DNA of 64,000 bases from Allofranklinella schreckenbergeri (GCF_003703475.1 NZ_RDQM01000009.1:1-64000); one strand, 5' to 3'. Counted from the first letter of the stretch, positions 36,797 to 45,620 are shown. Translations and numbers: made by a program. The notes: generated by a model not told the origin, from the letters alone.

Positions 36797-39412
36797 ATGC
36801 ATCGAAACGGCTCTGACCCCGCCTCGCCGGGGCGCAACTCCCCCGCATCCGCGCCCGATGCGCCCCCCGCCTACGACAGCGAAGACCGCGCCGCCTTGCA
36901 CGCCCTGGCCGCCATCGCGCCGGGCCTGCGGCTGGCCAGCGCGCTGGTCACTGCCGGGGCCATCATCGCCGCGCTGTACTTCGGGCGCGATTTGCTCATC
37001 CCGCTGGCGCTGGCGGTGCTGCTGGGCTTTTTGCTCGACCCCGTGGTGCGCCGCCTCAAACGCTGGGGCCTGCCGCGCATGGCGGCCATTTTCGTGACCG
37101 TGGCGCTGGCCCTGGGCGCGCTCACCGGCCTGGGCTTTTACCTGGGCGGCCAGCTCGCCAGCCTGGCCGAAAGCCTGCCGCGCTACCAGCACACCATGAT
37201 CGTCAAGCTGCAAACGCTGCGCAACTCCATCGAAAGCCCGGGCGCGCTGGAGGGGCTGACTGCCACGTTCGGGCGCTTGCGCGAAGAAATCTCCGGCAGC
37301 CTGGAGGAGCGCGACGACGCCACGCCATCCGCCTCCAACGACGCGGGCGCCGAAGTACAAACCGTGCAACTGGCCCCGCAGCAGCTCTCGCCCGCACAGC
37401 AGGCGGGCATTTGGCTGCTGCACATCAGCGAGCCGCTGTTCACCGCAGGCATCGTGCTGCTGTTCGTCATCCTGGTGCTGCTGGACCGCGATGGCCTGCG
37501 CGAGCGCCTGCTGCGCCTGGTGGGCGGCAACATCCACCTGGCCACCGATGCGCTGGACGAAGCCGCCCAGCGCATCGGCAAATACCTGCGCATGCAGCTC
37601 ATCGTCAACATCGCCTACGGCTTCCCGCTGGCCATCGGCCTGTGGCTGATCGGCGTGCCCGGCGCGCCGCTATGGGGCGTGGTGGCCGCGCTGATGCGCT
37701 ATATCCCCTACGTCGGGCCGGCGCTGGCCGCCATCTTTCCGCTGGCCCTGTCTTTCGCCGTCGGCCACGGCTGGGACATGCTGCTGTGGACGCTGGCGCT
37801 GATCGTGGCGCTGGAGCTGATCAGCAACAACCTCATCGAGCCGTGGCTGTACGGCGAAAGCACGGGCCTGTCCACCCTGGCCATCATCGTCTCGGCCACG
37901 TTCTGGACGGCCCTGTGGGGCCCCATCGGCCTGATCCTGGCCACCCCCCTGACCGTGTGCCTGCTGGTGCTCGGGCGCAGCATCGAAGCGCTGAACTTTC
38001 TCGAAGTCCTGCTCGGCAGCGACCCCGTGCTCACGCCGCCGCAGCGCCTGTACCAGCGCCTGCTGGTGGAAGACGTGGACAGCGCCATGGACCTGGCGCG
38101 CAGCACCATCAAGCAACACATGGCCGACAGCCCGGGCGAATCCGGCCCGCCCTCGGCCGTCACCCACCTCTACGACGCCGTCGCCCTGCCCGCCCTGCGC
38201 CTGTCCAGCCAGGCCCACAGCAGCCTGGCCACCGCCGAGCAGCGTTTTCGCTTCAACAACGGCATGGACGAATGGCTGGCCGAGCTGGCCGACGCCTACC
38301 CGCCCGAGCCAGCCACCCTCCCCGCCGCAGGCGAATACGCGCGCGTGCACTGCCTGGGCGCGCGCTGGGAAGTCGATGGCATGGCCGCCGCCGCCATGGC
38401 CCACAGCCTGCGCCTGTTTGGCCACCGCGCCAGCTACAGCGAGCACGCGCTGGGCGCGCGCATGCACTTGCACACGCTGCCCGATCTCTCCAGCACCGCC
38501 GTGCTGTGCCTGGCCGTGTTCAGCCCCTCGCCGCAAGCGCAAATCCGCTATCTGGCCCGCCACATCCGCCAGCACTGGCCGCACGTGCGCATCGTCGCAG
38601 GCATCTGGAACGCCCCCTCGCTGGCCCTGACGCCCGAGCTGGCCGGGCGCGTGCTGGCCGACCACCTCGTGGGCCGCCTGCATGAAATGGTGATGCGCGT
38701 GGACCACCTGCTGCACGCCGAAGGCGCACTGGACTACCACCCCGCCCCGCCCCCCGCCAACGAAGCCCAACGCCTGCAAGCCCTGCACGACAGCGGCCTG
38801 CTGCACGCCCCGCAAGCGCAAGAGCTCTACCAGGACTGCGTGCGCCGCGCCATCAACGCCTTCGACATGAAGCACGCGCAAATCGCCCTGATCGACGCCC
38901 AGTGGATCCACACCCCCGCCACCAGCCTCATCACCCCCAAGGAAAGCGCCCCGCTGGCCGGGCTGCCACGCGCGCAATCCATCAGCGCCCACATCGCCAG
39001 CCAGGCCGCGCCGCTGGTCATTGAAGACACCCAGGCCGACCTGCGCTTTGCCAACAACCCCCACGTGCTGGCGCACGGCATGCGCTTCTACGCCGGCGTG
39101 CCCCTGCTCGACCGGCACGGCCACACCCTGGGCGCGCTCTCCATCATGGACGACCAGCCCCACGCCGAAGCCGATATCGACATGGCCCTGCTGCAATACA
39201 TGGCCTCCGAACTCATGGCCGCCCTGCACAAACTGCTGCGCCCGCGCAAACCCTCGCTGAAAGAAGCCGTGCTCAAAGCCACCCGCAGCAATGCCGAAAG
39301 CGATGGCGAAAGTGATGGCGCGGACGAGGACAAGAGCCAGAGCAACGGCAACGGCAACGACCAGAACGGGGGCCAGCCCCTCAGCAGCGACACGCCCCCC
39401 AAAGACCACTGA
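36797..39412 (+). CDS. AI-2E/PerM-family transporter fused to a large cytosolic region with a C-terminal GAF domain
   Basis: An 871-residue protein. Residues about 40-410 form the PerM/YdiK (AI-2E transporter) fold with about eight helices, including LIPLALAVLLGFLLDPVVRR, MRYIPYVGPALAAIFPLAL and ATPLTVCLLVLGRSIE. A soluble region of roughly 250 residues with no family I recognise follows. A GAF-like domain then lies near 690-830 (FANNPHVLAHGMRFYAGVPL and LGALSIMDDQPH). The tail is Asp/Asn/Ser-rich. Most PerM proteins stop after about 350-400 residues, so the attached sensor-like part is noteworthy. The ATG at 36797 was chosen over an in-frame GTG at 36752. The transported compound is unknown; the AI-2 role of some members is not assumed. 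Confidence 0.78.
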   Translation: MHRNGSDPASPGRNSPASAPDAPPAYDSEDRAALHALAAIAPGLRLASALVTAGAIIAALYFGRDLLIPLALAVLLGFLLDPVVRRLKRWGLPRMAAIFVTVALALGALTGLGFYLGGQLASLAESLPRYQHTMIVKLQTLRNSIESPGALEGLTATFGRLREEISGSLEERDDATPSASNDAGAEVQTVQLAPQQLSPAQQAGIWLLHISEPLFTAGIVLLFVILVLLDRDGLRERLLRLVGGNIHLATDALDEAAQRIGKYLRMQLIVNIAYGFPLAIGLWLIGVPGAPLWGVVAALMRYIPYVGPALAAIFPLALSFAVGHGWDMLLWTLALIVALELISNNLIEPWLYGESTGLSTLAIIVSATFWTALWGPIGLILATPLTVCLLVLGRSIEALNFLEVLLGSDPVLTPPQRLYQRLLVEDVDSAMDLARSTIKQHMADSPGESGPPSAVTHLYDAVALPALRLSSQAHSSLATAEQRFRFNNGMDEWLAELADAYPPEPATLPAAGEYARVHCLGARWEVDGMAAAAMAHSLRLFGHRASYSEHALGARMHLHTLPDLSSTAVLCLAVFSPSPQAQIRYLARHIRQHWPHVRIVAGIWNAPSLALTPELAGRVLADHLVGRLHEMVMRVDHLLHAEGALDYHPAPPPANEAQRLQALHDSGLLHAPQAQELYQDCVRRAINAFDMKHAQIALIDAQWIHTPATSLITPKESAPLAGLPRAQSISAHIASQAAPLVIEDTQADLRFANNPHVLAHGMRFYAGVPLLDRHGHTLGALSIMDDQPHAEADIDMALLQYMASELMAALHKLLRPRKPSLKEAVLKATRSNAESDGESDGADEDKSQSNGNGNDQNGGQPLSSDTPPKDH

Positions 39413-39519
39413 CAACCACTGACGCCCGCACAAACAGCACCACCATCCTTGCTACATTCGCCCGCGCCCTGCCCATCTGCCCGGGCATGGCGCCCGTATT
39501 CACAAAGCTTTTTCCCCTC

Positions 39520-40071
39520 ATGGACGTTATCCCCACCCCCATCCCCGAAGTCCTGCTGCTCAAGCCCCGCGTGTTTGGCGATGCGCGCGGCTTTTTCAGC
39601 GAGAGCTTCAACCAGCGCGTGTTCGATGCCGCCGTGGGCGGCCACACCACCTTCGTGCAAGACAACCACAGCCGCAGCAGCTACGGCGTGCTGCGCGGCC
39701 TGCACTACCAAATCCGCCAGCCCCAAGGCAAGCTGGTGCGCGTGGCGCGCGGCCAAGCCTTTGACGTGGCGGTGGACTTGCGCCGCAGCTCGCCCACCTT
39801 CGGCCAATGGGCCGGCGCGCTGCTCACCGACGCTGGCGCCGAACAACTCTGGGTGCCGCCAGGCTTTGCGCACGGCTTTCTGGCGCTATCCGAAACGGTG
39901 GACTTCCTCTACAAAACCACCGACTACTACGCCCCCGAGCACGAGCGCAGCATCGCCTGGAACGACCCCACCCTGGCCATCCAATGGCCCGCACTGACCG
40001 TAGCCGCGCCCACCATCTCCGCCAAAGACGCCCAAGCCTGCGCCTTTGCCGATGCGGCGTATTTCGATTAA
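39520..40071 (+). CDS. rfbC: dTDP-4-dehydrorhamnose 3,5-epimerase
   Basis: A 183-residue RmlC/RfbC cupin enzyme in dTDP-L-rhamnose synthesis. PRVFGDARGFFSESFNQ, FVQDNHSRSSYGVLRGLHYQ (catalytic His in RGLHYQ), GKLVRVARGQAFDVAVDLR and WVPPGFAHGFLALSE are diagnostic. The start MDVIPTPIPEVLLLKPRVFG at 39520 gives the standard family length. The other rhamnose genes rfbA, rfbB and rfbD are not next to it, so it stands alone here, which is uncommon. Confidence 0.92.
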   Translation: MDVIPTPIPEVLLLKPRVFGDARGFFSESFNQRVFDAAVGGHTTFVQDNHSRSSYGVLRGLHYQIRQPQGKLVRVARGQAFDVAVDLRRSSPTFGQWAGALLTDAGAEQLWVPPGFAHGFLALSETVDFLYKTTDYYAPEHERSIAWNDPTLAIQWPALTVAAPTISAKDAQACAFADAAYFD

Positions 40072-40126
40072 GCCAGCGCACCCCGCGCGCGCCCATTTGC
40101 ATTCGCAGGCGAACCACGCCCTCTCC

Positions 40127-40195
40127 AGCAAAGCAAAAAAACCACCCTGTTTCGGCTTGATGGTCAATAGGATTATTTTCCTTTGATATGCAAAA
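40127..40195 (+). repeat. AT-rich palindromic intergenic repeat, copy 9 (degenerate left end)
   Basis: The core CACCCTGTTTCGGCTTGATGG and right end TTTTCCTTTGATATGCAAAA are clear. The left arm is poorly preserved. It is followed after about 20 bp by another copy in the same orientation. Confidence 0.65.
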
Positions 40196-40216
40196 CCATC
40201 CGCGCAAACCCCGTCA

Positions 40217-40290
40217 AATTACCAATCAAAGGAACAAAAATCACCCTGTTTCGGCAAAATAGGCAATCACCCACATTTCCTTTGATTGAA
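40217..40290 (+). repeat. AT-rich palindromic intergenic repeat, copy 10 (tandem with copy 9)
   Basis: The left end is TTACCAATCAAAGGAACAAA, the core is CACCCTGTTTCGGCAAAAT, and the right end is CATTTCCTTTGATTGAAA. Copies 9 and 10 make the only tandem pair in the window. Confidence 0.82.
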
Positions 40291-40354
40291 ACAAAGCACC
40301 GCCCGCCCCCACCGCATTACCATCGCCGCCTGTTTTGCCCCCTGCCCGCACGCC

Positions 40355-40951
40355 ATGACCGCCATCCCCATCCTGCCCCGCTTCGCCCCACCGCTGCTGA
40401 ACCAAGCCCAGCCCGTGCGCGTGGTGTTCTTCGACGTCGATGGCGTGCTCACCGACGGCGGCCTGTACTTCGGCCCCGAAGGCGAGCAACTCAAGCGCTT
40501 TCACACCCTTGATGGGCACGGCATCAAACTGCTCCAGCGCGCCGGCATCACCCCCGCCGTCATCACCGGGCGCGACAGCGCCGCCCTGCGCCTGCGCCTG
40601 CAAGCCCTGGGCGTGCAACACGCCATCTACGGCACAGAGGACAAACTCCCCGCCGCCCAAACCCTGCTGGCGCAACTGAACCTCAGCTGGGCACAAGCCG
40701 CCGCCATGGGCGACGACTGGCCCGATCTGCCCGTGCTGCGCGCCTGCGCCCTGGCCATCGCCCCGCCCGGCGCCCACGCCGAAGTGCGCGCCTGCGCCCA
40801 CTACATCACCCAGGCAGGCGGCGGCCAAGGCGCCGTGCGCGAATGCTGCGACCTGCTGCTCATGGCCCAAGGCCACTACGGCGCGCTGCTGCAACAAGCC
40901 CCAGGCCCCGTCGCCCAGGCCACACCTCAGAGCGAAGGGGCGCAGCCATGA
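40355..40951 (+). CDS. kdsC: 3-deoxy-D-manno-octulosonate 8-phosphate phosphatase
   Basis: A 198-residue HAD phosphatase that makes KDO for lipopolysaccharide. The nucleophile motif FFDVDGVLTDGGLYFG, FHTLDGHGIKLLQRAGI, the TGRDSAALRLR motif and MGDDWPDLPVL complete the HAD set in KdsC form. The ATG at 40355 (MTAIPILPRF) fits the family length. The stop overlaps the lptC start (ATGA), so kdsC-lptC is one operon, as in other Gram-negatives. The usual upstream partner kdsD is missing, replaced by two palindromic repeats. Confidence 0.92.
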   Translation: MTAIPILPRFAPPLLNQAQPVRVVFFDVDGVLTDGGLYFGPEGEQLKRFHTLDGHGIKLLQRAGITPAVITGRDSAALRLRLQALGVQHAIYGTEDKLPAAQTLLAQLNLSWAQAAAMGDDWPDLPVLRACALAIAPPGAHAEVRACAHYITQAGGGQGAVRECCDLLLMAQGHYGALLQQAPGPVAQATPQSEGAQP

Positions 40952-41604
40952 CCTCGCCCACAGCGCCCCAGCCCTACGACCCGCGCCGCAAACCCCGGCG
41001 CAGCCTGCGCTACCGGCTCGACAAACTCTCCGTTTACGCCCCCATGCTCGTCATGGCCGCGCTCGCCCTGGCCACCTACTGGCTCTCGCGCAGCATGCCC
41101 GAGCCCATCGCGCCACAAACCATCGCCCTGACCGAGCGCGAGCCAGACTACCGCCTGCACGGCTTTGCCGTGCGCAGCTACCGCCCCGATGGACAACTGA
41201 CGGCGGAAATCTTCGGCAGCAACGGCCAGCACTTCCCCGCCAGCGACACCCTGGAAGTGCACAACCTGCGCCTGCGCGCCATCACCGAAGACGGCCGCGT
41301 GCTCTCCGCCACCGCCGACACCGGCGCCAGCAATGGCCAAGGCACCTATGCGCGCCTGGACGGCCAGGCCGTCGTCATCCAGCAAGCCAGCGCCAGCGCC
41401 CCGCGCATGGAATTTCGCAGCGCCCAACTGCAAGTCTGGCCCGAAGAAGGCCGCGTACACAGCGACACCCCCGTGCAATTGCTGCGCGGCCCCGACCGCC
41501 TCAGCGGCCACAACCTGCGCTACGACAAACAGCGCCACCTCACCGAAATCGGCGGCCCGGTGCAAGCCACGTTTCTCAGCCTGCCACGCACCATGCAAAA
41601 GTAA
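40948..41604 (+). CDS. lptC: LPS export ABC transporter periplasmic protein LptC
   Basis: A 218-residue single-pass protein that hands LPS from LptBFG to LptA. A basic N-terminus leads into one membrane helix (about 29-48, VYAPMLVMAALALATYWLSR), followed by a beta-jellyroll periplasmic domain (LHGFAVRSYRPDGQLTAEIF, LSGHNLRYDKQRHLTEIGG). It is translationally coupled to kdsC. lptA, lptB and rpoN, which normally follow, are absent here. The next gene is an unrelated lipoprotein. Confidence 0.88.
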   Translation: MTSPTAPQPYDPRRKPRRSLRYRLDKLSVYAPMLVMAALALATYWLSRSMPEPIAPQTIALTEREPDYRLHGFAVRSYRPDGQLTAEIFGSNGQHFPASDTLEVHNLRLRAITEDGRVLSATADTGASNGQGTYARLDGQAVVIQQASASAPRMEFRSAQLQVWPEEGRVHSDTPVQLLRGPDRLSGHNLRYDKQRHLTEIGGPVQATFLSLPRTMQK

Positions 41605-41698
41605 CCCGCGCGCCTGATGCGCGGCGTTATCCCGCATGGATACGCCCGCCAAAGTTGGCGATCATGCGCGCCTAATCCACTTTGAGGAGCCTGGAGAT

Positions 41699-43000
41699 AT
41701 GCGCAGCCGACTTTTCCCCTTGGCCTGTCTTGCCACGCTGCTGGCCGCCTGTGGCGGTGGGGGCGACTCCCCCCTGCCACCAGAGCCGCCGGCAAACCCC
41801 AATCCGCCGCCTGCACAGCCCGAACCCGCCAAGCCCCTGCCCAAGCCGGTGCCAAACGCCTTGACCGTCATGGCCGGTTCGGCTGATTTTTCGGATCGGC
41901 ACTGCACGCCGGCCAGCCATTTACCCATCGCGGAAAAATCAATCGATTGGCATGCCGTACGGTTTTATGCCGTGGAGCGGATTTATCACCAGACCGAGCA
42001 AATATATTTGCTCTCCGATGGCGGAGTTTCACAATGTGCGGGTTTGGCCCACCCCCGTTCGCACGTGCACAGAATGGACGCAAATGGCCGGGTTTTTGAA
42101 TTCATACACGGCAGAATTCCGGAGATTTTGGCCCCTTTGCCAGAAAATCGTTTAAGCGGCTTGTTTTTCAATAACGGCAAGATTTACGCCACCACCATTG
42201 CAAAAACAAATGCCGATCAAGGCTATGCACTCCATTCCGGATTTGGGATGCCATATGCAGATTATTCGCGTAATGGGCCGCTGCTGATTGCCTTTACCCG
42301 CTCCGATCGAAATCCATTATTTGTTTCCGGTTTTGATCACCGAATGGCGGGCTTGCCTGATTCTGAATCAGGAAACACTTTTATCCCCTTCGATGCCATC
42401 GACGGCCCGCCCGGCCAGGCGCGTTTTTACGCCCCCCACAGCCTGGTCACAGGCGGCGATGGCGTGCAGTACTTTGTGGACAAGGGGCAGGTGCGCAGCA
42501 TCGATAGGCATCTGCATGTGCGCACGCTGACGCTGCCCAGCATGGCCGAGGGCGACGTGGCGCTGGATTTGGATGTGGATGCCCAAGGGCAGGTGCATTT
42601 GATCAGCCAGAACGCCGCCGGGGCCTACGCCTGGCACCAGCTTGCCAGCGGGCAGCGGCGCGACTTCCGCATCGAAGGGTACGGCCTGCCGCATATCAGC
42701 ATGGCCGTGCGCGCAGGTGCGCAAGGCCAGACTTTGGCGCTGGCGGTGCGCGACGATGCGTTGCCTGAGAAATGGTCCAGCGTGTACCGCGTGGATTGGG
42801 CCGCCAACCCGGCCGGGGCGGCCACGGGTTCAGCCCAGCCCCGCCTGCTGCTGGGCGGCGCCGAGCTTCCCGCCACGGCGCAAGACTATCTGCAAGCGCC
42901 CAGCCGCTACCGCCTGCCCAATGTGCGCGATGTGCATTTCGTGGGCCAGACGCTGTGGCTGTCGGTGGCGCAGGCGGTGCTGGCGATGGAGCTGGAATAA
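41699..43000 (+). CDS. Secreted lipoprotein with beta-propeller-like repeats, unknown function
   Basis: A 433-residue protein with a lipoprotein signal peptide (MRSRLFPLACLATLLAACGG; lipobox LLAAC, Cys18) and a Pro-rich spacer (about 27-57). The body resembles a loose NHL/beta-propeller, with recurring short strands such as HSLVTGGDGVQYFVDKGQVR and VDAQGQVHLISQNA. I do not recognise the family. The middle of the gene (about 41880-42390) is visibly lower in GC and uses A/T-ending codons, while the 3' part returns to the GC-rich host style, suggesting a mosaic gene. The start follows the GAGGAG-like ribosome-binding site near 41682-41688. Confidence 0.7.
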   Translation: MRSRLFPLACLATLLAACGGGGDSPLPPEPPANPNPPPAQPEPAKPLPKPVPNALTVMAGSADFSDRHCTPASHLPIAEKSIDWHAVRFYAVERIYHQTEQIYLLSDGGVSQCAGLAHPRSHVHRMDANGRVFEFIHGRIPEILAPLPENRLSGLFFNNGKIYATTIAKTNADQGYALHSGFGMPYADYSRNGPLLIAFTRSDRNPLFVSGFDHRMAGLPDSESGNTFIPFDAIDGPPGQARFYAPHSLVTGGDGVQYFVDKGQVRSIDRHLHVRTLTLPSMAEGDVALDLDVDAQGQVHLISQNAAGAYAWHQLASGQRRDFRIEGYGLPHISMAVRAGAQGQTLALAVRDDALPEKWSSVYRVDWAANPAGAATGSAQPRLLLGGAELPATAQDYLQAPSRYRLPNVRDVHFVGQTLWLSVAQAVLAMELE

Positions 43001-43047
43001 AGCGCGCACGCCACAGCCTTGACCCCGATCGGGCAAAGCAAAACAAG

Positions 43048-43118
43048 CTGCCTAAAAAACAGGCACGCTCAGGCCCTTCATAGGGCCATCCCACGCTCGC
43101 CCACGACTTATCCACAGC
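43048..43118 (-). repeat. DnaA-box-bearing interspersed repeat, copy B
   Basis: The inverse copy of 15846-15916. Read on the minus strand it gives TGTGGATAAGTCGTGGGC, CGTGGGATGGCCCTATG and TTTTTTAGGCAG. TTATCCACA at 43108-43116 is a consensus DnaA box. It lies between the lipoprotein and the SDR gene. Confidence 0.7.
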
Positions 43119-43216
43119 TTTTTGCACCGCCAATGTGGATGTCTCGGGCTGGGAGCCTGTGCAAAGCGTGCGATAAAGCGCGTTTTGTCCGGATTTTGTC
43201 CAAGAGCCTGTTTGCC

Positions 43217-44068
43217 ATGCCTTCTGCCGCCACATCTTCTGCTGCGCCCGCTTCCTCCTCCCCTGCTTCTTCCCGCACGGCCGTGACGCTCACGCCCCGG
43301 CCGCTGGTATTCATCACGGGCGCTTCCAGCGGCTTGGGGCAGGCGTTGGCGGCGCACTATGCGCAAAAGGGCTGGCGGCTGGCTTTGGTGGCGCGGCGGC
43401 TGGAGGTGATGCAGCAGTGGCGGCAGGCGTTGAATTTGAGTGAGGAGGTATGCCGCCTGTATGCGGCCGATGTCTCCCGGCCCGAGCGCATCCGCGCCGT
43501 GGCCGAGCAATGCCTGGCCGAGCAGGGCTTGCCCGATGTGGTGATTGCCAGCGCGGGCATCAGTTGGGGCGTGGATACCGCCGAGTGGGAGGATTTGGAG
43601 GGCATGCAGCGCATTTGGCAGACCAACAACCTGGGCATGGCGGCCAGCTTCATCCCTTTTATCAAGCCCATGCGCCAGCGCGGCAGCGGCACGCTGGTGG
43701 GCATTGCCAGCGTGGCCGGGGTGCGGGGTTTGCCCGGCCATGCGGGCTATTGCGCCAGCAAGGCGGCGGCCATCGCCTATTGCGAGAGTTTGCGCGGAGA
43801 TTTGCGCGGCAGCGGCGTGGGGGTGGTGACGATCAGCCCGGGCTTTATCCGCACGCCGATGACGGCGGACAACCCGTTTCCCATGCCGTTTCTCACCGAT
43901 GCGCAGGTGTTTGCCGCGCGCGCTTTCGAGGCGATTGAGCGCCAGCGCAGCTACGTCGTCATCCCCTGGCAAATGGCCTGGGTGGCACGGCTGCTGCGCA
44001 TCTTGCCCAACGGGCTGTTCGATGCGGCCCTGGCCGGGCGCGAGCGCAAGCCCAGACAGCCGCATTGA
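43217..44068 (+). CDS. Short-chain dehydrogenase/reductase (SDR)
   Basis: A 283-residue classical SDR. After an Ala/Ser-rich lead of about 30 residues comes the NAD(P)-binding TGASSGLGQALA, the ADVSRPE loop, a variant N-A-G motif (ASAGISWG), the catalytic Ser in VGIASVAGVRG, and YCASKAAA with the catalytic Tyr and Lys. A C-terminal extension (VVIPWQMAWVARLLRILPNG) may be membrane-associated. The substrate is unknown. The start at 43217 (MPSAATSSAAP) was chosen; the longer in-frame extension runs through repeat DNA. The stop codon lies inside the first unit of a 9-bp tandem repeat. Confidence 0.82.
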   Translation: MPSAATSSAAPASSSPASSRTAVTLTPRPLVFITGASSGLGQALAAHYAQKGWRLALVARRLEVMQQWRQALNLSEEVCRLYAADVSRPERIRAVAEQCLAEQGLPDVVIASAGISWGVDTAEWEDLEGMQRIWQTNNLGMAASFIPFIKPMRQRGSGTLVGIASVAGVRGLPGHAGYCASKAAAIAYCESLRGDLRGSGVGVVTISPGFIRTPMTADNPFPMPFLTDAQVFAARAFEAIERQRSYVVIPWQMAWVARLLRILPNGLFDAALAGRERKPRQPH

Positions 44069-44151
44069 GCACATTGAGCACATTGAGCACATTGAGCACA
44101 TTGAGCACATTGAGCACATTGAGCGCATTGAGCGCATTGAACGCCCTGAAC
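44062..44151 (+). repeat. 9-bp tandem repeat at the SDR stop codon
   Basis: About ten units of (A/G)CATTGAGC, the first beginning at 44062 and containing the TGA stop of the SDR gene (CAT TGA). Six central units are identical (ACATTGAGC, 44071-44124); the last two or three are diverged. The unit length is a multiple of three. It is a likely variable-number tandem repeat. Confidence 0.92.
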
Positions 44152-44180
44152 CCACTGGGCGCCTGCGCGCAGGGCATGAA

Positions 44181-44206
44181 AAAAGGGCGCTGGAATGCGC
44201 CCTTTT
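44181..44206. terminator. Bidirectional terminator between the SDR and M20 genes
   Basis: A perfect 10-bp stem AAAAGGGCGC / GCGCCCTTTT with a 6-nt loop, symmetric with A-runs and T-runs on both sides. It can end both converging transcripts. Confidence 0.82.
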
Positions 44207-44207
44207 G

Positions 44208-44279
44208 TTTCAATCAAAGAAAAATTGATTTTTTACACATCATGCCAAAACAAGGCAGTTTTATTTCCTTTGATTGATC
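44208..44279 (-). repeat. AT-rich palindromic intergenic repeat, copy 11
   Basis: The left end is TTTCAATCAAAGAAAAATTG, the core is CATCATGCCAAAACAAGGCAG, and the right end is TTTCCTTTGATTGA. It directly follows the bidirectional terminator. Confidence 0.85.
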
Positions 44280-44304
44280 ATTCCAACCTCTTTCAACATC
44301 TTGC

Positions 44305-45516
44305 CTACGCCTGCCCTGCCTGCTCGGCAAACCAGCGCTGGGCCAGGCGCACCCAGTAGGTGCCGCCCAGGGGGATGAGGGCGTCGTTGAAGTCGTAGCT
44401 GGGGTTGTGCAGCGTGCAGGGGCCGCCCGCGTGGCCTTGCGGACGGTGCGCGCCGTCGCCGTTGCCGATGAAGCAGTAGGCACCGGGCTTTTCCAGCAGC
44501 ATGAAGGAGAAATCCTCCGCACCCATGGAGGGGATTTGCTCCAGCGCGCGCGCCTGCATGTCGCCCATGACGCGGCGCGCCAGGGCCACTTCGGCGCTGC
44601 TGTTGACGGTGGCGGGGTAGTTGCGCTCGAACACGAAATCCGCCTCGCACTCGAAGGCGCTGGCGATGTCGCGGGCGACTTTTTCCATGCGCGCCTGCAC
44701 CAGATCGAGCACTTCGGTCTTGAAGGTGCGCACGGTGCCGTCGATGCGGCAGGCGTTGGGCACGACGTTGTTGGCCTCGCCACCGTGGATCATGGTCACG
44801 GAGATGACGGCCGCCTCCACCGGGCTGACGTTGCGGCTGACAATGGTTTGAAAGCCCATCACCATCTGGCAGGCCACGGGCATGGGATCGATGGTGACGT
44901 GGGGCATGGCGGCGTGGCCGCCTTTGCCGCGGATGGTGATGTGAAACTCGTTGGACGAAGCCATCACCGGCCCGTCGGCCACGGCCATTTCGCCGGGGGC
45001 CATGCCGGGCCAGTTGTGCATGCCGAAAACGGCGTCCATGGGAAATTGCCGGAACAGCCCGTCCTCGATCATGGCGCGCGCGCCGCCGCCGCCTTCCTCG
45101 GCGGGCTGGAAGATGAGGTAGACGGTGCCGTCAAAGTCGCGGTTGGCGCCGTGGCCCCAGTGCTGGGCGGCGGCCAGCAGCATGGTGGTGTGGCCGTCGT
45201 GGCCGCAGGCGTGCATCTTGCCGGGGGTGCGGCTGGCGTGGGCGAAGGTGTTGGCCTCTTGCATGGGCAGCGCGTCCATGTCGGCGCGCAGGCCGATGGC
45301 TTTACCGCTGGCGCCGCCGTCGCGCCCGTGCACGATGCCGACAACGCCGGTTTTGCCCAGCCCGCGGTGCACTTCAATGCCCCATTGCTGCAAGAGCGAG
45401 GCGACCAGATCGGCCGTGCGGTGTTCTTCATAGCCCAGCTCGGGGTGGGCGTGGATGTCTTGGCGGATGGCGCTGAGGGCCTCGGCCTGGCGGACAATGG
45501 AGTCGATCAATTTCAT
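44305..45516 (-). CDS. M20-family amidohydrolase (hippurate hydrolase/aminoacylase-like)
   Basis: A 403-residue M20D metallopeptidase. The zinc and catalytic motifs are RADMDALPMQE, the Cys/His of KMHACGHDGHTTMLL, the catalytic glutamates in QPAEEGGGGA, MHNWPGMAPGE, and the C-terminal metal His in HNPSYDFND. Members remove acyl groups from amino acids (hippurate, N-acetyl amino acids) or act on IAA conjugates; which one cannot be told here. The dimerisation domain (HITIRGKGGHAAMPHVTIDP) is present. It is a single gene on the minus strand between two palindromic repeats. Confidence 0.88.
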   Translation of the reverse strand: MKLIDSIVRQAEALSAIRQDIHAHPELGYEEHRTADLVASLLQQWGIEVHRGLGKTGVVGIVHGRDGGASGKAIGLRADMDALPMQEANTFAHASRTPGKMHACGHDGHTTMLLAAAQHWGHGANRDFDGTVYLIFQPAEEGGGGARAMIEDGLFRQFPMDAVFGMHNWPGMAPGEMAVADGPVMASSNEFHITIRGKGGHAAMPHVTIDPMPVACQMVMGFQTIVSRNVSPVEAAVISVTMIHGGEANNVVPNACRIDGTVRTFKTEVLDLVQARMEKVARDIASAFECEADFVFERNYPATVNSSAEVALARRVMGDMQARALEQIPSMGAEDFSFMLLEKPGAYCFIGNGDGAHRPQGHAGGPCTLHNPSYDFNDALIPLGGTYWVRLAQRWFAEQAGQA

Positions 45517-45620
45517 AACGTGGTCATGCTGTGCGTAGTGCCAATGTGGCGGCCAGTGTAGCGGCAGGCCTGCGCGCCCGCATGCGCCCTGGGCTTTGGG
45601 CCAGGCTGGCGAATGTTTTT

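Noticed and set aside
44062-44151. CRISPR-like array
   Set aside because: Units are 9 bp with no spacers. It is a simple tandem repeat, and no cas genes are present anywhere in the window.
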